A stretch of DNA of 64,000 nucleotides, taken from NCBI RefSeq assembly GCF_900101125.1, contig NZ_FNFL01000003.1, positions 124,001 to 188,000 on the forward strand, written 5' to 3'. Shown piece after piece: positions 46,648-56,368 of this stretch. The notes under the pieces were generated by a model. That model was given only the letters and a program-made list of their open reading frames with translations, made no database searches and had not been told where the DNA came from. The stretch is from Sediminibacillus albus (lineage in GTDB: Bacteria > Bacillota > Bacilli > Bacillales > Amphibacillaceae). Numbering within the stretch: position 1 is the first letter of the stretch; each line of letters begins with the position of its first letter. Made by a program: the position numbers and the translations under genes.

Positions 46648-48942
46648 CTATAGTTCTATTACCAAATCTTTCTCTGCTTGCAATTGGTATTTCTCATCGT
46701 GGACACATAAGTGTATGTCCGGGCCATCTAATAGATGCAGGACGAGCCTGTTGACCTCTCTATCCACTTTAATAACCTGATGGTTGTACTGTACATGGAA
46801 GGAGTAACGATCCCATTCTTCCGGAAGGATCGGAGCCATATGCAGGCCGTCTTCTTTAATGCGCAGGCCAGCAAAACCAAAAACGATGGCCATCCATGTG
46901 CCGCCCATATTTGCCATATGAAGTCCGTCCTTCGTGTTGCCCTTTGTATTATCCAAATCAAGTCTGGCTGTTTCTATAAAATAGTCATAAGCTTTCTGTC
47001 CATAGCCAAGCTTGGACGCCATAATACTAAATACACAGGATGACAACGAAGAGTCATGGGTAGTAATTTGCTCATAATAATTGAATGAATTTACAAGTGT
47101 TTCATGCTTCTGCTCATCTTCAAGCAGAAAATGCGCCAAAATTGTATCCGCCTGCTTGCAAACCTGATACCGATATAAAGTCAATGGATGGTAATGCAGC
47201 AGCAATGGTTTTTCTGTATCTGGGGTGTTAGATAAATCCCAGACTTTTTTATTAAGGAACGAATCATCCTGAGGATTAATATCCAATTCGGCATCATATG
47301 GTAAATACATATTATCGGCTGCCTTTATCCACTCTTTGATTTCCTCCGGCTCCAGGCAAATATGGTCAAATAATTGTTCAGCTAACCGGGCATCCCATGT
47401 GGGAAGCATTTCTGCTATTCTGGCAGCCCACCGCAGATTGTGCTTCGCCATAACATTCGTATAGTAGTTATTGTTAACGAGACAGGTATATTCGTCAGGC
47501 CCTGTCACTTCATCAATGGCAAAGCTGCCGTCCCTTCTGAAATGGCCGGTATCCAACCAAAGCCTGGCTGTTTCAATCAATAATTCCGCTCCATAATCCA
47601 GCATGAATTGCTGATCGTTCGTAGCGAAGTAATACTGAATATAGCTGTAGGCAATATCAGCGCTTATGTGATACTGGGCAGAACCGGATGGAAAATAAGA
47701 CGAGCATTCTTCTCCGGTAATCGTCCGCCATGGGAACAGGGCTCCTTGTTTATGGCCCAGCGTTTTCGCCCAGTCCTTTGCATGCTCCAAAATAGAGTAA
47801 CGATAAATCAACAATTGCTTGGCAAGTTCCGGATTTGTCATTAAGAAAACAGGAAACAGGTATATTTCTGTATCCCAAAAATAATGTCCTTCATAACCTT
47901 CTCCGGATAGTCCTTTTGCCGAAATGTTACTATACTTATCCCGGCCGGAAGACTGGAGTAAATGGAATAAATTAAACCGTATTCCTTCCTGAAGCTTGGC
48001 CTCACCGCCAATTTCAACGTCACTTCTTTCCCAAAATAACTTTAAATAGTCTTCCTGAGACTTCAGCAAAGTCTCGTAATCTACATCATGCAGGCGATAA
48101 TAAATACTTTTCGCCCGTTCCTTTAAATCGTCGCCATGCCTTAAGGTGTCTACATATATATTTTGCTTAATGAATTCCACAGCATCGGTCTTCTTTTTGT
48201 CGAAAGTATAGCTGAAGAATATTTTTTGCGAATCGTGATCAATATCTGGCTCAATATCACTGTTATTCGGTAAAAAATGGCTGGTATGACAGCCTACCTG
48301 TAAGCCGGATGTTTCCGTCTCGCTCATGATAAACCCTGTCTCATGGTGGACATCGATATCCTGGACGTTCAAGCTTTTGGAATGACCTGCAGCCAGACGC
48401 GGATCGTCCATACTGATATAATTGGATATATCGCCGTCCACTGTAGAAACAATAGTAACCTTGTCATCGAAATTGATTGGATCAATCGTCACTTTACTAA
48501 TAAACAGCTCGCGGTGAATAAAGGAGACCATCCGCTTGAATGTCACCTTAACTTCCTTCCCGCTCGGCGATAACCAGTGGATATGTCGCTCTGAATACCC
48601 TTTATCAAGATGCAAGGTCCGACTGTAATCCAGTATTTCGCCTTCAGTAATAGCGAATTTTTCTTTGTCGTTTCCGATATAAATATCAATGGTTTGTGCA
48701 TCAATAACATTCAACATCTTTTGCTGAGTAGACGGAAATCCGTACAGCTTTTCCCCATAGGAAATATTGATTGTATCGTGAAAAGCGTTAATATATGTTC
48801 CTCTGATTGATTCAAAAGAAGGACCGTATCCTTCTTCAAAACTCCCTCTCACTCCGAGATATCCATTACCCAAAAAGAATAGGCTTTCTTCGTTTAGGAG
48901 GTCGGTATCTCTTAATGAGTGGCTCTCGATCTTCCATGTCAT
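46648..48942 (-). CDS. GH65 disaccharide phosphorylase (maltose/kojibiose/nigerose/trehalose type)
   Basis: A 764-residue GH65 enzyme that phosphorolyses an alpha-glucosyl disaccharide to beta-glucose 1-phosphate and glucose. It has an N-terminal beta-sandwich (about 5-260), an (alpha/alpha)6 barrel with GEGYEGHYFWDTE (347-359), catalytic acid Glu484 in VTGPDEYT, and a short C-terminal beta-domain. The segment GEECSSYFPSG looks more like kojibiose/trehalose-group enzymes than classical maltose phosphorylase, but specificity cannot be fixed. I place the start at ATG 48942 after AAAGGAG. It is last of the sugar ABC cluster; no beta-phosphoglucomutase gene is in view. Confidence 0.88.
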   Translation of the reverse strand: MTWKIESHSLRDTDLLNEESLFFLGNGYLGVRGSFEEGYGPSFESIRGTYINAFHDTINISYGEKLYGFPSTQQKMLNVIDAQTIDIYIGNDKEKFAITEGEILDYSRTLHLDKGYSERHIHWLSPSGKEVKVTFKRMVSFIHRELFISKVTIDPINFDDKVTIVSTVDGDISNYISMDDPRLAAGHSKSLNVQDIDVHHETGFIMSETETSGLQVGCHTSHFLPNNSDIEPDIDHDSQKIFFSYTFDKKKTDAVEFIKQNIYVDTLRHGDDLKERAKSIYYRLHDVDYETLLKSQEDYLKLFWERSDVEIGGEAKLQEGIRFNLFHLLQSSGRDKYSNISAKGLSGEGYEGHYFWDTEIYLFPVFLMTNPELAKQLLIYRYSILEHAKDWAKTLGHKQGALFPWRTITGEECSSYFPSGSAQYHISADIAYSYIQYYFATNDQQFMLDYGAELLIETARLWLDTGHFRRDGSFAIDEVTGPDEYTCLVNNNYYTNVMAKHNLRWAARIAEMLPTWDARLAEQLFDHICLEPEEIKEWIKAADNMYLPYDAELDINPQDDSFLNKKVWDLSNTPDTEKPLLLHYHPLTLYRYQVCKQADTILAHFLLEDEQKHETLVNSFNYYEQITTHDSSLSSCVFSIMASKLGYGQKAYDYFIETARLDLDNTKGNTKDGLHMANMGGTWMAIVFGFAGLRIKEDGLHMAPILPEEWDRYSFHVQYNHQVIKVDREVNRLVLHLLDGPDIHLCVHDEKYQLQAEKDLVIEL

Positions 48943-49052
48943 ATGCCTATTACTCCTTTGAAAATTAATGTTGGAAAACTCTCTTCTTTGAACCAACATA
49001 TAATAAATACTAGTCTGTTACAAACTTCCTACTTCAGCAGACTGCCATAAAA

Positions 49053-49901
49053 TTACTCTTTTACCCCGCCCTGGGTCAAACCATTGACGATTTGACGCTG
49101 GAATAATAAAACGATTAATAGCGTCGGTATCGTTACAAGAGTGGTCGCTGCAGCAACCTGTCCCCACAGGATTTCGAATTGCGTTCTTAAAAAAGAAATC
49201 GCCACTGGCACCGTATGGTATTCCGAATTGGAATTGATCGTAATAGCGAGCACAAACTCATTCCACGCGGTGATAAATGTAATAATAGCGACAGTGAAAA
49301 CGCCGGGGGCCGCCAAAGGAAAGACAATTTTGTACAAGGTTTGAAAAGCTGACGCTCCATCAATCCGTGCGGACTCTTCCAAGGCTAAAGGTATTTGATT
49401 GAAATGGGTCACTAATATCCAGACAGCCATCGGTAATGTGATCGAAGAATACGGGAGAGTAATCCAATAGCTGTTCGTCCAGCCAAGATCAATAAACAAG
49501 TTATAAATCGGTCCGATTACAATCATTTGCGGAAACATGGAAACCGCAAGCACGATACCGAGTAATATATTTTTGCCGCGAAAGTCAAACCGGGAGATGG
49601 CGTAAGCAGCAAAGGTAGCGACCAAAACAATATAAATAGTGGTAACTCCCGAAACGACCAGGCTATTCCAAATAGCAGTGAAAATCCCTTTTTCAAAAAT
49701 AACGTCGGCATAATGCTGCAGCGTCGGGTTTTCCGGAATAATGTTAAACGGATTGTTTCCATAAATGTCACCTGTTTGTTTAAAGGAGGTGATCAGTATC
49801 CAGAAGAATGGAAAGATTACTACCAGCAAATATATAGATAACATTCCCCAAAACGGCCAGCTGAACCCTTTTTTATTGGCTTCTGTATTGTTCGCCATCA
49901 T
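49053..49901 (-). CDS. Sugar ABC transporter permease, MalG-like
   Basis: A 282-residue inner-membrane permease with six helices. The EAA loop is EESARIDGASAFQTLYK, and the C-terminus LFQRQIVNGLTQGGVKE is typical of MalG-type (CUT1) permeases. It pairs with the MalF-like permease encoded 13 bp upstream. The ATPase is probably the shared MsmX-type protein encoded elsewhere. AAAGGAGGGG precedes the ATG. Confidence 0.93.
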   Translation of the reverse strand: MMANNTEANKKGFSWPFWGMLSIYLLVVIFPFFWILITSFKQTGDIYGNNPFNIIPENPTLQHYADVIFEKGIFTAIWNSLVVSGVTTIYIVLVATFAAYAISRFDFRGKNILLGIVLAVSMFPQMIVIGPIYNLFIDLGWTNSYWITLPYSSITLPMAVWILVTHFNQIPLALEESARIDGASAFQTLYKIVFPLAAPGVFTVAIITFITAWNEFVLAITINSNSEYHTVPVAISFLRTQFEILWGQVAAATTLVTIPTLLIVLLFQRQIVNGLTQGGVKE

Positions 49902-49913
49902 GCTTCCCCTCCT

Positions 49914-51128
49914 TTAATTTCTATCCATGATATTGGTCCCAAGGAACTTGACGTAAATGGTAGAAATGATTGCTACACAAATAAACATGATCATTACGAC
50001 CACTGATCCATAACCAAAATTCGTTTGCCCGAACATTACTTTATAGGAATAAACCGATAGAGTCTCTGTCGAACCGCCCGGGCCGCCTCCAGTCAATACG
50101 TATATCAAGTCAAAAACCCGGAACGCATCAAGCGTGCGGAACAAGAGTGCTACCAGGATAGATGGCTTTAACAAAGGCAGCGTTATTTTAAAGAAATCCT
50201 GCACCTTGTTTGCTCCATCGATGGAGGAAGCTTCATATAAAGAGTTTGGGATATTTTGCAAACCTGCCAACAGTAAAATCGCCATATAGGGGGTTGTCTT
50301 CCAGACATCGGCAAGAATTGCTGCTGTCATGGCTCCTGCCCCTGTTTGCAGTAAATCAGTCGGTCGATCCAATATACCGATGTTGGCAAATATCTCAGCC
50401 ACTACGCCGGCACTGCCGTCATAAAGATAACTCCACATTAAGGCAGCAACCGCTGTCGGAATCGCCCATGGGATAAGTGAAGCTGTCCTGATAAAGCCTT
50501 TGCCGCGGATCCCCTGGTTCATAATCACCGCCATTCCCAAACCTAAGACCAATTCAAGGGATACACTGGCAAATGTAAATACCAAGGTATGCCATAAGGC
50601 GTCAAGTACAAAATGGTCCTGCAATGCACGCTTATACCCTTGCAAACCAATAAAGTTGGATTCGATCATGCTATTCTTAATGTCATCAACCAGCAGCGGC
50701 AAATTCTCTTCCTGCTGGAGCTCGTACTCGTCCGCCAAGTTTTGGACAGTCTCATCAGCATTTTTATAAACGGACTCGACTTGTTCCTTTTGCTCGCCGC
50801 TAATCGTAATGACGCCCTCTTCATTACTGAATTCTTCGTTCAAATTAGCTAATTGGTCGATGACTTCCTGGGCACTTTCTTTATCCTCCTCGTCCGATAT
50901 AGTTTCCATATCCTGAGAGATAAACCTATCAATATAAAGAGAGGTTTCATTATAGAGATCAACATTGAATCTCTCGTTTAGATATAAACCGGATTTTGTC
51001 CGGTCATTTAGTTGAAAATCGAAGAAACTATAAGTGAAGGACTGGAGAACGGGCCATAAAGAGAAGATACCGATCAATAATAATATAGGAACAATGAATA
51101 AAAACTCGCGAATACCCATTTTTCTCAT
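49914..51128 (-). CDS. Sugar ABC transporter permease, MalF-like with large P2-type loop
   Basis: A 404-residue permease, about 100 residues longer than usual Gram-positive MalF homologues. The extra length is an acidic, helical extracytoplasmic insert (about 36-165, between helix 1 and helix 2; contains QEVIDQLANLNEEFSNEEG and ESVYKNADETVQNLADEY). The position mirrors the MalF P2 loop of enterobacteria. The EAA loop is EASSIDGANKVQDFFK. It lies between the binding-protein gene and the MalG-like gene. Confidence 0.9.
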   Translation of the reverse strand: MRKMGIREFLFIVPILLLIGIFSLWPVLQSFTYSFFDFQLNDRTKSGLYLNERFNVDLYNETSLYIDRFISQDMETISDEEDKESAQEVIDQLANLNEEFSNEEGVITISGEQKEQVESVYKNADETVQNLADEYELQQEENLPLLVDDIKNSMIESNFIGLQGYKRALQDHFVLDALWHTLVFTFASVSLELVLGLGMAVIMNQGIRGKGFIRTASLIPWAIPTAVAALMWSYLYDGSAGVVAEIFANIGILDRPTDLLQTGAGAMTAAILADVWKTTPYMAILLLAGLQNIPNSLYEASSIDGANKVQDFFKITLPLLKPSILVALLFRTLDAFRVFDLIYVLTGGGPGGSTETLSVYSYKVMFGQTNFGYGSVVVMIMFICVAIISTIYVKFLGTNIMDRN

Positions 51129-51296
51129 AAGGCTGTGTCCCCTTCCAATACCTAAATTAAATACTTTTAACCATTCCTGTCATTTACATGTACAAATTTG
51201 GTACTGAGCTAGGTTTACCTTGCCAGATTGAATGATTTAAAAGTACACACTTTGATTATTACCAGGCACATGTATAGTCCGATTGCCGTATAAAGT

Positions 51297-51327
51297 GGAA
51301 AAAAGGGCCCTTTTAGAAAGAGCCCTT
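51297..51327 (-). terminator. Attenuating terminator after the sugar-binding lipoprotein
   Basis: On the minus strand AAGGGC pairs with GCCCTT and six T residues follow. It lies between the binding-protein gene and the permeases, as often seen where the binding protein is made in excess by partial termination. Confidence 0.75.
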
Positions 51328-51348
51328 AATCAGGATGGGAATTACTCA

Positions 51349-52650
51349 TTACTCTTCGCTTGTCACATCCTCAATCGTCTGGACAGCATTATCCAATCCT
51401 TCCCCTGAGCTTAAATATTTATGGACTGCCACTTGGATTTCATTGGATATTTCGGAATAATCGGCAGAAACCGGACGGGCAATCGTACTTTGGAGAGCGT
51501 TTTGGAATCCTTCCATCGTCAATAGATCGTTAGAGTCTAATACCTCCTGATTCTCTAAAAGCGGGTTGTAGCCAGGCAAATAGCTGCCTTCTGTTGAAAG
51601 AATTTTTTGTCCCTCTGGTCCAGATAAGAACTCGATAAACGCCCAAGCCCCTTCTTTCGCTTCAGAATTGGCATTGATGCCTAACAACCAGCCGCCGACA
51701 GATCCGCCATTTGGCAGAGGAGCAGCCTGGACATTTTCCACATCAACAGTTGCTCCGCTTTCTTCCGGGTTTTTCAAGCGCCCGTAAATATAAGGCCAAT
51801 TACGTTCGAATACAGCGTTGCCATTTTCAAAGGCTGTGGATGCTTCACCTTCTGTATAGTTCAAAATGTCTTCTGGTGTCCAGTCAGCTGTAGTAAAGTT
51901 ATACATTGTTTTCAAGCCCGCTTCAGTATCTTCAAACTGATTGGTAAATTCATTGGCATTGACCGTCAATCCTTCGTACTGTTTGGACTGATATACAAAC
52001 CCGTTGCTTATATCATTCTCAGATGAATAAGTTTCTGCCATCTTTCCAAGCTGTTCGTAAGTATAATCACCGGAAATCAATTTTTCAGCGTCTTCATCAG
52101 ACACAATATCACTGCGGAAAAACAGCAATCCTACATCAGGAAAGTATGGAAGGGTATATTGTTTCCCCTTGTAGTTGCCTGAAGTCATTGAGCCAGCATT
52201 AAATTCTTCTGCATTTAGGCCGGCCTCATCCATCATCATATCAATCGGCTCTAGATAGCCTGCACCTGCAAACTCCCCGGCCCATACAACATCGAGGGAA
52301 AGCACGTCATATTCGCCTGCCTCGCTAGATAAAGAGGTGAGCAGCTGATCGTGCATTTGAGCAGAGTCGTTAGTCATCTGCGTCCACTCTACCTTATATT
52401 TGTCCTGGCTATTATTAAATGCTTCAATTGCTGCTTTAGTCGCAGGGGTATCATCACTTTGTGCAGCAAAAGTTACGGTGGTGGCTTCTCCGTTGCTATC
52501 GTCACCGGATGAACCATCATCTGAACCTGAACCACTTGTCTCTTCAGTATTTTCTCCTGTGTTATCCTGACTAGTTTCGTTATCACCGCCGCAGGCAGCC
52601 AGTACACCAAGTAAAGCTATTACAAATATTAATGAAAGCAATTTTTTCAT
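51349..52650 (-). CDS. Sugar-binding lipoprotein of the ABC transporter
   Basis: A 433-residue extracellular solute-binding protein (family 1). A lipoprotein signal ends in LAAC, with the lipidated Cys at residue 20. A very acidic low-complexity linker follows (about 22-55, rich in Asp, Glu, Ser and Gly), then the bilobed binding domain with QMTNDSAQMHDQLLTSLSS and GGSVGGWLLGINANSEAKEG. The neighbouring GH65 phosphorylase suggests an alpha-glucoside such as kojibiose, trehalose or maltose as ligand. A GGAGG site and a cre candidate lie upstream. It is the first gene of the operon. Confidence 0.9.
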   Translation of the reverse strand: MKKLLSLIFVIALLGVLAACGGDNETSQDNTGENTEETSGSGSDDGSSGDDSNGEATTVTFAAQSDDTPATKAAIEAFNNSQDKYKVEWTQMTNDSAQMHDQLLTSLSSEAGEYDVLSLDVVWAGEFAGAGYLEPIDMMMDEAGLNAEEFNAGSMTSGNYKGKQYTLPYFPDVGLLFFRSDIVSDEDAEKLISGDYTYEQLGKMAETYSSENDISNGFVYQSKQYEGLTVNANEFTNQFEDTEAGLKTMYNFTTADWTPEDILNYTEGEASTAFENGNAVFERNWPYIYGRLKNPEESGATVDVENVQAAPLPNGGSVGGWLLGINANSEAKEGAWAFIEFLSGPEGQKILSTEGSYLPGYNPLLENQEVLDSNDLLTMEGFQNALQSTIARPVSADYSEISNEIQVAVHKYLSSGEGLDNAVQTIEDVTSEE

Positions 52651-52702
52651 GAGATTGACCTCCTTGTTAATTTTATATATTTAACTATAATTGATTGTAT
52701 AA

Positions 52703-52716
52703 CGATAACGCTTACA
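52703..52716 (-). promoter_or_regulatory. cre-like site upstream of the sugar ABC operon
   Basis: The minus strand reads TGTAAGCGTTATCG and matches the cre consensus TGWAANCGNTNWCA at 13 of 14 positions. It lies just downstream of a TATAAT box and about 60 bp before the binding-protein start, a position where CcpA would repress. Confidence 0.6.
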
Positions 52717-52773
52717 AATTATATTAAATTTTTTACATTCTTAATAAAATTTTAGATAGAATGGAGAATCCCT

Positions 52774-53508
52774 ATGGACAATCAGACCAAGAATCCTGTC
52801 GTAGCCAACTACCTTACAATGAAGCTGGAAAACAGCCACAATGAGTATTACCACCCGTCCTTTCTTTTAGAGAGTCAACTGCTTGCAGCTATCGCCAAAG
52901 GGGATGCAGATAAAGCAATAAGAATTATAGAAAGCATTAATCGGGATCAACGACCTAAGCTTGCCGCTTCTCCAGTTAGATCAATAAAGAATTCATTAAT
53001 ATGTTCCTGTACTTTATTTACCAGGGCGATGATCAAAGGCGGCGTCCATCCTGAATTAGCTTTTACCCTCAGCGATGCCTACATCATGGAGATCGAACGG
53101 CTGGACAACCAGCAGGCGCTTGATAACCTGGAATATGTAATGTTGTCTCATTTCATTCAAACAATCAAAGCGGAAGAAAAAATGCCATATGGAAAGATTG
53201 TCAACCGGGCGATCACTTATATCCAATACCACATCCTTCAAGATTTAAACCTGCATACGATCAGTGCCCATTGCTTTGTCCATCCAAGCTACTTATCTCA
53301 CCTATTTAAGAAAGAAGTCGGCCTTTCCATCGTTAAATATATAAACAGAAAAAGAATCGAAGAAGCCAAGTATTACTTATTACATACCACAAGCTCCATA
53401 TCAGAAATTGCTTTACTGTTTAAATTTTGCAATCAAAGCTACTTTTCCGCTCAATTCAAATTATACGAAGGGATGACGCCGCGGGAGTTCCGCGATAGAC
53501 ATTTATAA
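52774..53508 (+). CDS. AraC-family regulator of the sugar operon
   Basis: A 244-residue regulator. The C-terminal 100 residues are a two-HTH AraC domain (DLNLHTISAHCFVHPSYLSHL and the GMTPREFRDRH end). The N-terminal part is helical (LLESQLLAAIAKGDADKAI), not the cupin of AraC itself. It is divergent from the binding-protein gene across 123 bp and is the likely activator of the alpha-glucoside transporter. The ATG at 52774 follows GGAGAATCCCT, a weak site. Confidence 0.88.
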   Translation: MDNQTKNPVVANYLTMKLENSHNEYYHPSFLLESQLLAAIAKGDADKAIRIIESINRDQRPKLAASPVRSIKNSLICSCTLFTRAMIKGGVHPELAFTLSDAYIMEIERLDNQQALDNLEYVMLSHFIQTIKAEEKMPYGKIVNRAITYIQYHILQDLNLHTISAHCFVHPSYLSHLFKKEVGLSIVKYINRKRIEEAKYYLLHTTSSISEIALLFKFCNQSYFSAQFKLYEGMTPREFRDRHL

Positions 53509-53609
53509 CCTAACCAGGTTAATAAAATGCCGATTTGGGATATAAGATAATAGAGGAGCAGCTTTTCATTATGACTGGTAAGTATGAAATATAACAAAGG
53601 GAGGATAAT

Positions 53610-54485
53610 GTGGAACAAGTAATTAAAGACAGATTAGAGGCCATCGGGGACACTTCAGCCATTGACAGGCTCAGACAGACAGCTGGAGGAGACATCAACC
53701 AAGCCTTTTATGTGGAATCGAAAAACAGGCAGTATTTTATCAAAGGCAACCAGGACATCCCCAGCCATTTTTTCAAAGCGGAAGCACGAGGCTTGGATAT
53801 TATCAGGGATACTCAAGCAATCGCTGTACCAGAAGTGCTTTACTACGATGAACCATCAGGCGCGGAAAAAGGGCTCATTATTATGGAATGGATAAACGGC
53901 AAAGTAACGGAAACTACCATAGAAAGGTTAGGCAGAAACCTCGCTTTTATGCACAGCAATCACAACAACAGACACGGATTTGAAGAAGACACCTTTATTG
54001 GAACACTTCCACAGCCTAATGGATTTTTTGACAACTGGATTACCTACTACCGGGATCAACGGCTGCTTCCTCAGTTTGAAACAGCCGCAGCGAAAGGGCG
54101 AATGCCTGTGATCAGGAGGAAGCAGATGGAAAGTTTGCTTAACTCCATTGACAGCTGGTTTAACGGTGAAGTCCCGGCTTCTCTGCTCCATGGCGATTTA
54201 TGGGGCGGTAATTGGCTGGCAGGTCCTGACGGAGAACCATACCTGATTGATCCTTCCGTGTTTTACGGGGACAGAGCCTTCGAATTAGCATTTACAGAAC
54301 TGTTTGGCGGCTTTCCGAATGATTTTTACCATGCATATCAGGAGATTTCACCGCTGCCGTACTATTATCAAGATATAAAACCGTTATACCAGCTTTATTA
54401 TTTGCTAGTACACTTGAATATTTTTGGGGAAGCTTATGGCAGTTCAGTAGACCGCATATTGAATAGATATGCCAAGTTAAATTAG
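53610..54485 (+). CDS. Fructosamine kinase-family protein
   Basis: A 291-residue APH-fold kinase. It has the FN3K-family catalytic segment LLHGDLWGGNW, then YLIDPSVFYGDRAFELAFTELFGG. Members phosphorylate fructosamines or ketosamines and act in repair of glycated molecules; the substrate here is unknown. It starts at GTG 53610 after GGGAGG. It stands alone between the AraC gene and yjiH. Confidence 0.88.
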   Translation: MEQVIKDRLEAIGDTSAIDRLRQTAGGDINQAFYVESKNRQYFIKGNQDIPSHFFKAEARGLDIIRDTQAIAVPEVLYYDEPSGAEKGLIIMEWINGKVTETTIERLGRNLAFMHSNHNNRHGFEEDTFIGTLPQPNGFFDNWITYYRDQRLLPQFETAAAKGRMPVIRRKQMESLLNSIDSWFNGEVPASLLHGDLWGGNWLAGPDGEPYLIDPSVFYGDRAFELAFTELFGGFPNDFYHAYQEISPLPYYYQDIKPLYQLYYLLVHLNIFGEAYGSSVDRILNRYAKLN

Positions 54486-54635
54486 GATAACTGCAGAAAA
54501 AATGTAACAAAAGGGTTGGCTAATTAAAGATTATGCATTAAAATTATGAATGTTGTATTTTTATACTATTCTTATACTATCTTTATACTTATCAAAGGAA
54601 AGGTGCTTTATCCTTTCGTTGGGCAGGAGGACCCT

Positions 54636-55985
54636 ATGGAGAAGAAAAAATTTGCATTGACAGATCATCTTAAATTTATCATTCCATCGTTAATTGGGAT
54701 ATTTCTTTTTATGATCCCCGTATCAATTGGGGATCAGGTAACTATTCCTATCGCCATATTATCCGGCTGGCTTCAGGAACTGCTGGCTGGCCAGCTGTCA
54801 GCGATAATGGCAATTATTATTTCCATAACAGCAATTGCCAGCTTGATTGTTAAATTGGCAGGAAGGGAAGCCCTTGAACGTTATCCCTTTTTTCAGCAGC
54901 TGTTGTATGTCAGCTGGTTTTGGCTGATTACGCGGCTGGCTGCTATGGCTTTTGCCATCATGGTACTTTTTGAATTAGGCCATGAAGCGATTTATTCTGC
55001 TGATACAGGGGGCTTCATCTTAGGTGACTTGCTTCATGTCTTGTTCAGTGTGTTTTTGTTCGCAGGTTTATTTCTGCCATTATTATTGAATTATGGACTT
55101 TTAGAATTATTCGGAACCATTCTTTCGAAAGTAATGCGCCCGCTGTTCAAACTGCCGGGCCGGGCCTCTATCGATTCCCTGGCATCCTGGCTCGGGGATG
55201 GGACTATCGGGGTCTTGCTGACAAGCAAGCAATATGAGGAAGGTTATTATACAAAGCGGGAAGCAGCTGTAATCGGAACGACTTTTTCTATTGTTTCAAT
55301 CACATTCACTTTGGTCGTCATCTCAGAAGTCGGTTTAATGGATATGTTTGTGCCGTTCTATGGTACCGTGCTATTAGCCGGATTCATTGCTGCTTTAATC
55401 ATGCCGCGAATTCCGCCGTTGTCGCGAAAAGCAGATACGTATGTCGATAATAACGATGAAGTCAAGGATGAAAGCATTCCGGAAGAACATAATGTTTTTT
55501 CCTGGGGCTACCGCCAGGCAGTCGCCCGCGGCCGGCAAGAAACTAGTGTCATTAAATTTTTCAAACAAGGGGCTCAAAACACGCTCGATATGTGGATGGG
55601 TGTAGCTCCGGTAGTGATGGCTTTTGGGTTAATTGCTTTAATTTTGGCGGAAAATACGCCAGTCTTCCAGTGGCTCGGTGTACCATTCATCCCTTTATTG
55701 GAGTTAATGCAGCTACCGAACGCCACAGAAGCATCACAGACGATTCTTGTCGGGTTTGCAGATATGTTCCTACCTGCCATTATCGGGAGCTCCATTGAAA
55801 GCGAAATGACCCGTTTTGTCATTGCTGCACTATCCGTCACTCAGTTAATATATATGTCGGAAGTCGGGGGCTTGCTATTAGGCTCCAAAGTTCCTGTCAA
55901 ATTTTATGAGCTGGTGATTATATTCCTTGAACGTACCCTGATCACCTTGCCAATCATTGTTCTTATTGCACATTTGATATTTTAA
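54636..55985 (+). CDS. YjiH family protein, nucleoside-recognition/GATE-domain permease
   Basis: A 449-residue polytopic protein with about ten helices. The middle carries GRASIDSLASWLGDGTIGVLL, and the C-terminal GATE-type half has QTILVGFADMFLPAIIGSSI and VTQLIYMSEVGGLLLGSKVP. YjiH proteins are poorly defined; some genomes link them to arginine or ornithine use. I start at the ATG at 54636, which follows GGAGGACCCT; a longer frame is not supported. A strong terminator follows. Confidence 0.85.
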   Translation: MEKKKFALTDHLKFIIPSLIGIFLFMIPVSIGDQVTIPIAILSGWLQELLAGQLSAIMAIIISITAIASLIVKLAGREALERYPFFQQLLYVSWFWLITRLAAMAFAIMVLFELGHEAIYSADTGGFILGDLLHVLFSVFLFAGLFLPLLLNYGLLELFGTILSKVMRPLFKLPGRASIDSLASWLGDGTIGVLLTSKQYEEGYYTKREAAVIGTTFSIVSITFTLVVISEVGLMDMFVPFYGTVLLAGFIAALIMPRIPPLSRKADTYVDNNDEVKDESIPEEHNVFSWGYRQAVARGRQETSVIKFFKQGAQNTLDMWMGVAPVVMAFGLIALILAENTPVFQWLGVPFIPLLELMQLPNATEASQTILVGFADMFLPAIIGSSIESEMTRFVIAALSVTQLIYMSEVGGLLLGSKVPVKFYELVIIFLERTLITLPIIVLIAHLIF

Positions 55986-56045
55986 GACGATTGACAGCAA
56001 TCTAACTGAAGCGACATAAACAAATTTTCGATTTTTAGCTATTAC

Positions 56046-56084
56046 AAGTCCCAGCCGGACTATACGGCTGGGACTTTGTTTTTG
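56046..56084 (+). terminator. Terminator after yjiH
   Basis: AAGTCCCAGCCG and CGGCTGGGACTT form a perfect 12-bp stem followed by TGTTTTTG. Confidence 0.88.
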
Positions 56085-56295
56085 TTCAGGGTGATTCTTG
56101 CGGACCATACAGATTTATTTGGCCACGCACTTGATATGGAAGTAATATCTCAAGACCACCTAAAAACAAACGATAATAAAATATGAAGTTGTAAAAAAGC
56201 AATCATCAAGATTCGATTGATAAGGCAAGTGATATAAATGGCGGGTAACAGTAGATAATTTCTTCATAGGATCGGATAAGCGCTGATACTGCGTT

Positions 56296-56367
56296 GCGGA
56301 AATACACTACGCTTTCCGCGGGCGGCTGGTGAGCCTCCTCGAGCTAGCGCTCTGTGGGGTCTCACCT
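56296..56367. repeat. Truncated copy of the GC-rich inverted-end element
   Basis: About 71 bp match the reverse complement of 23590-23702 with three mismatches, then homology stops at CTCACC just before the stop of the small membrane-anchored protein gene (56369). The right third of the element is missing, so one end was lost by deletion or recombination. The rest of 56085-56295 shows no feature. Confidence 0.7.
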
Positions 56368-56368
56368 C

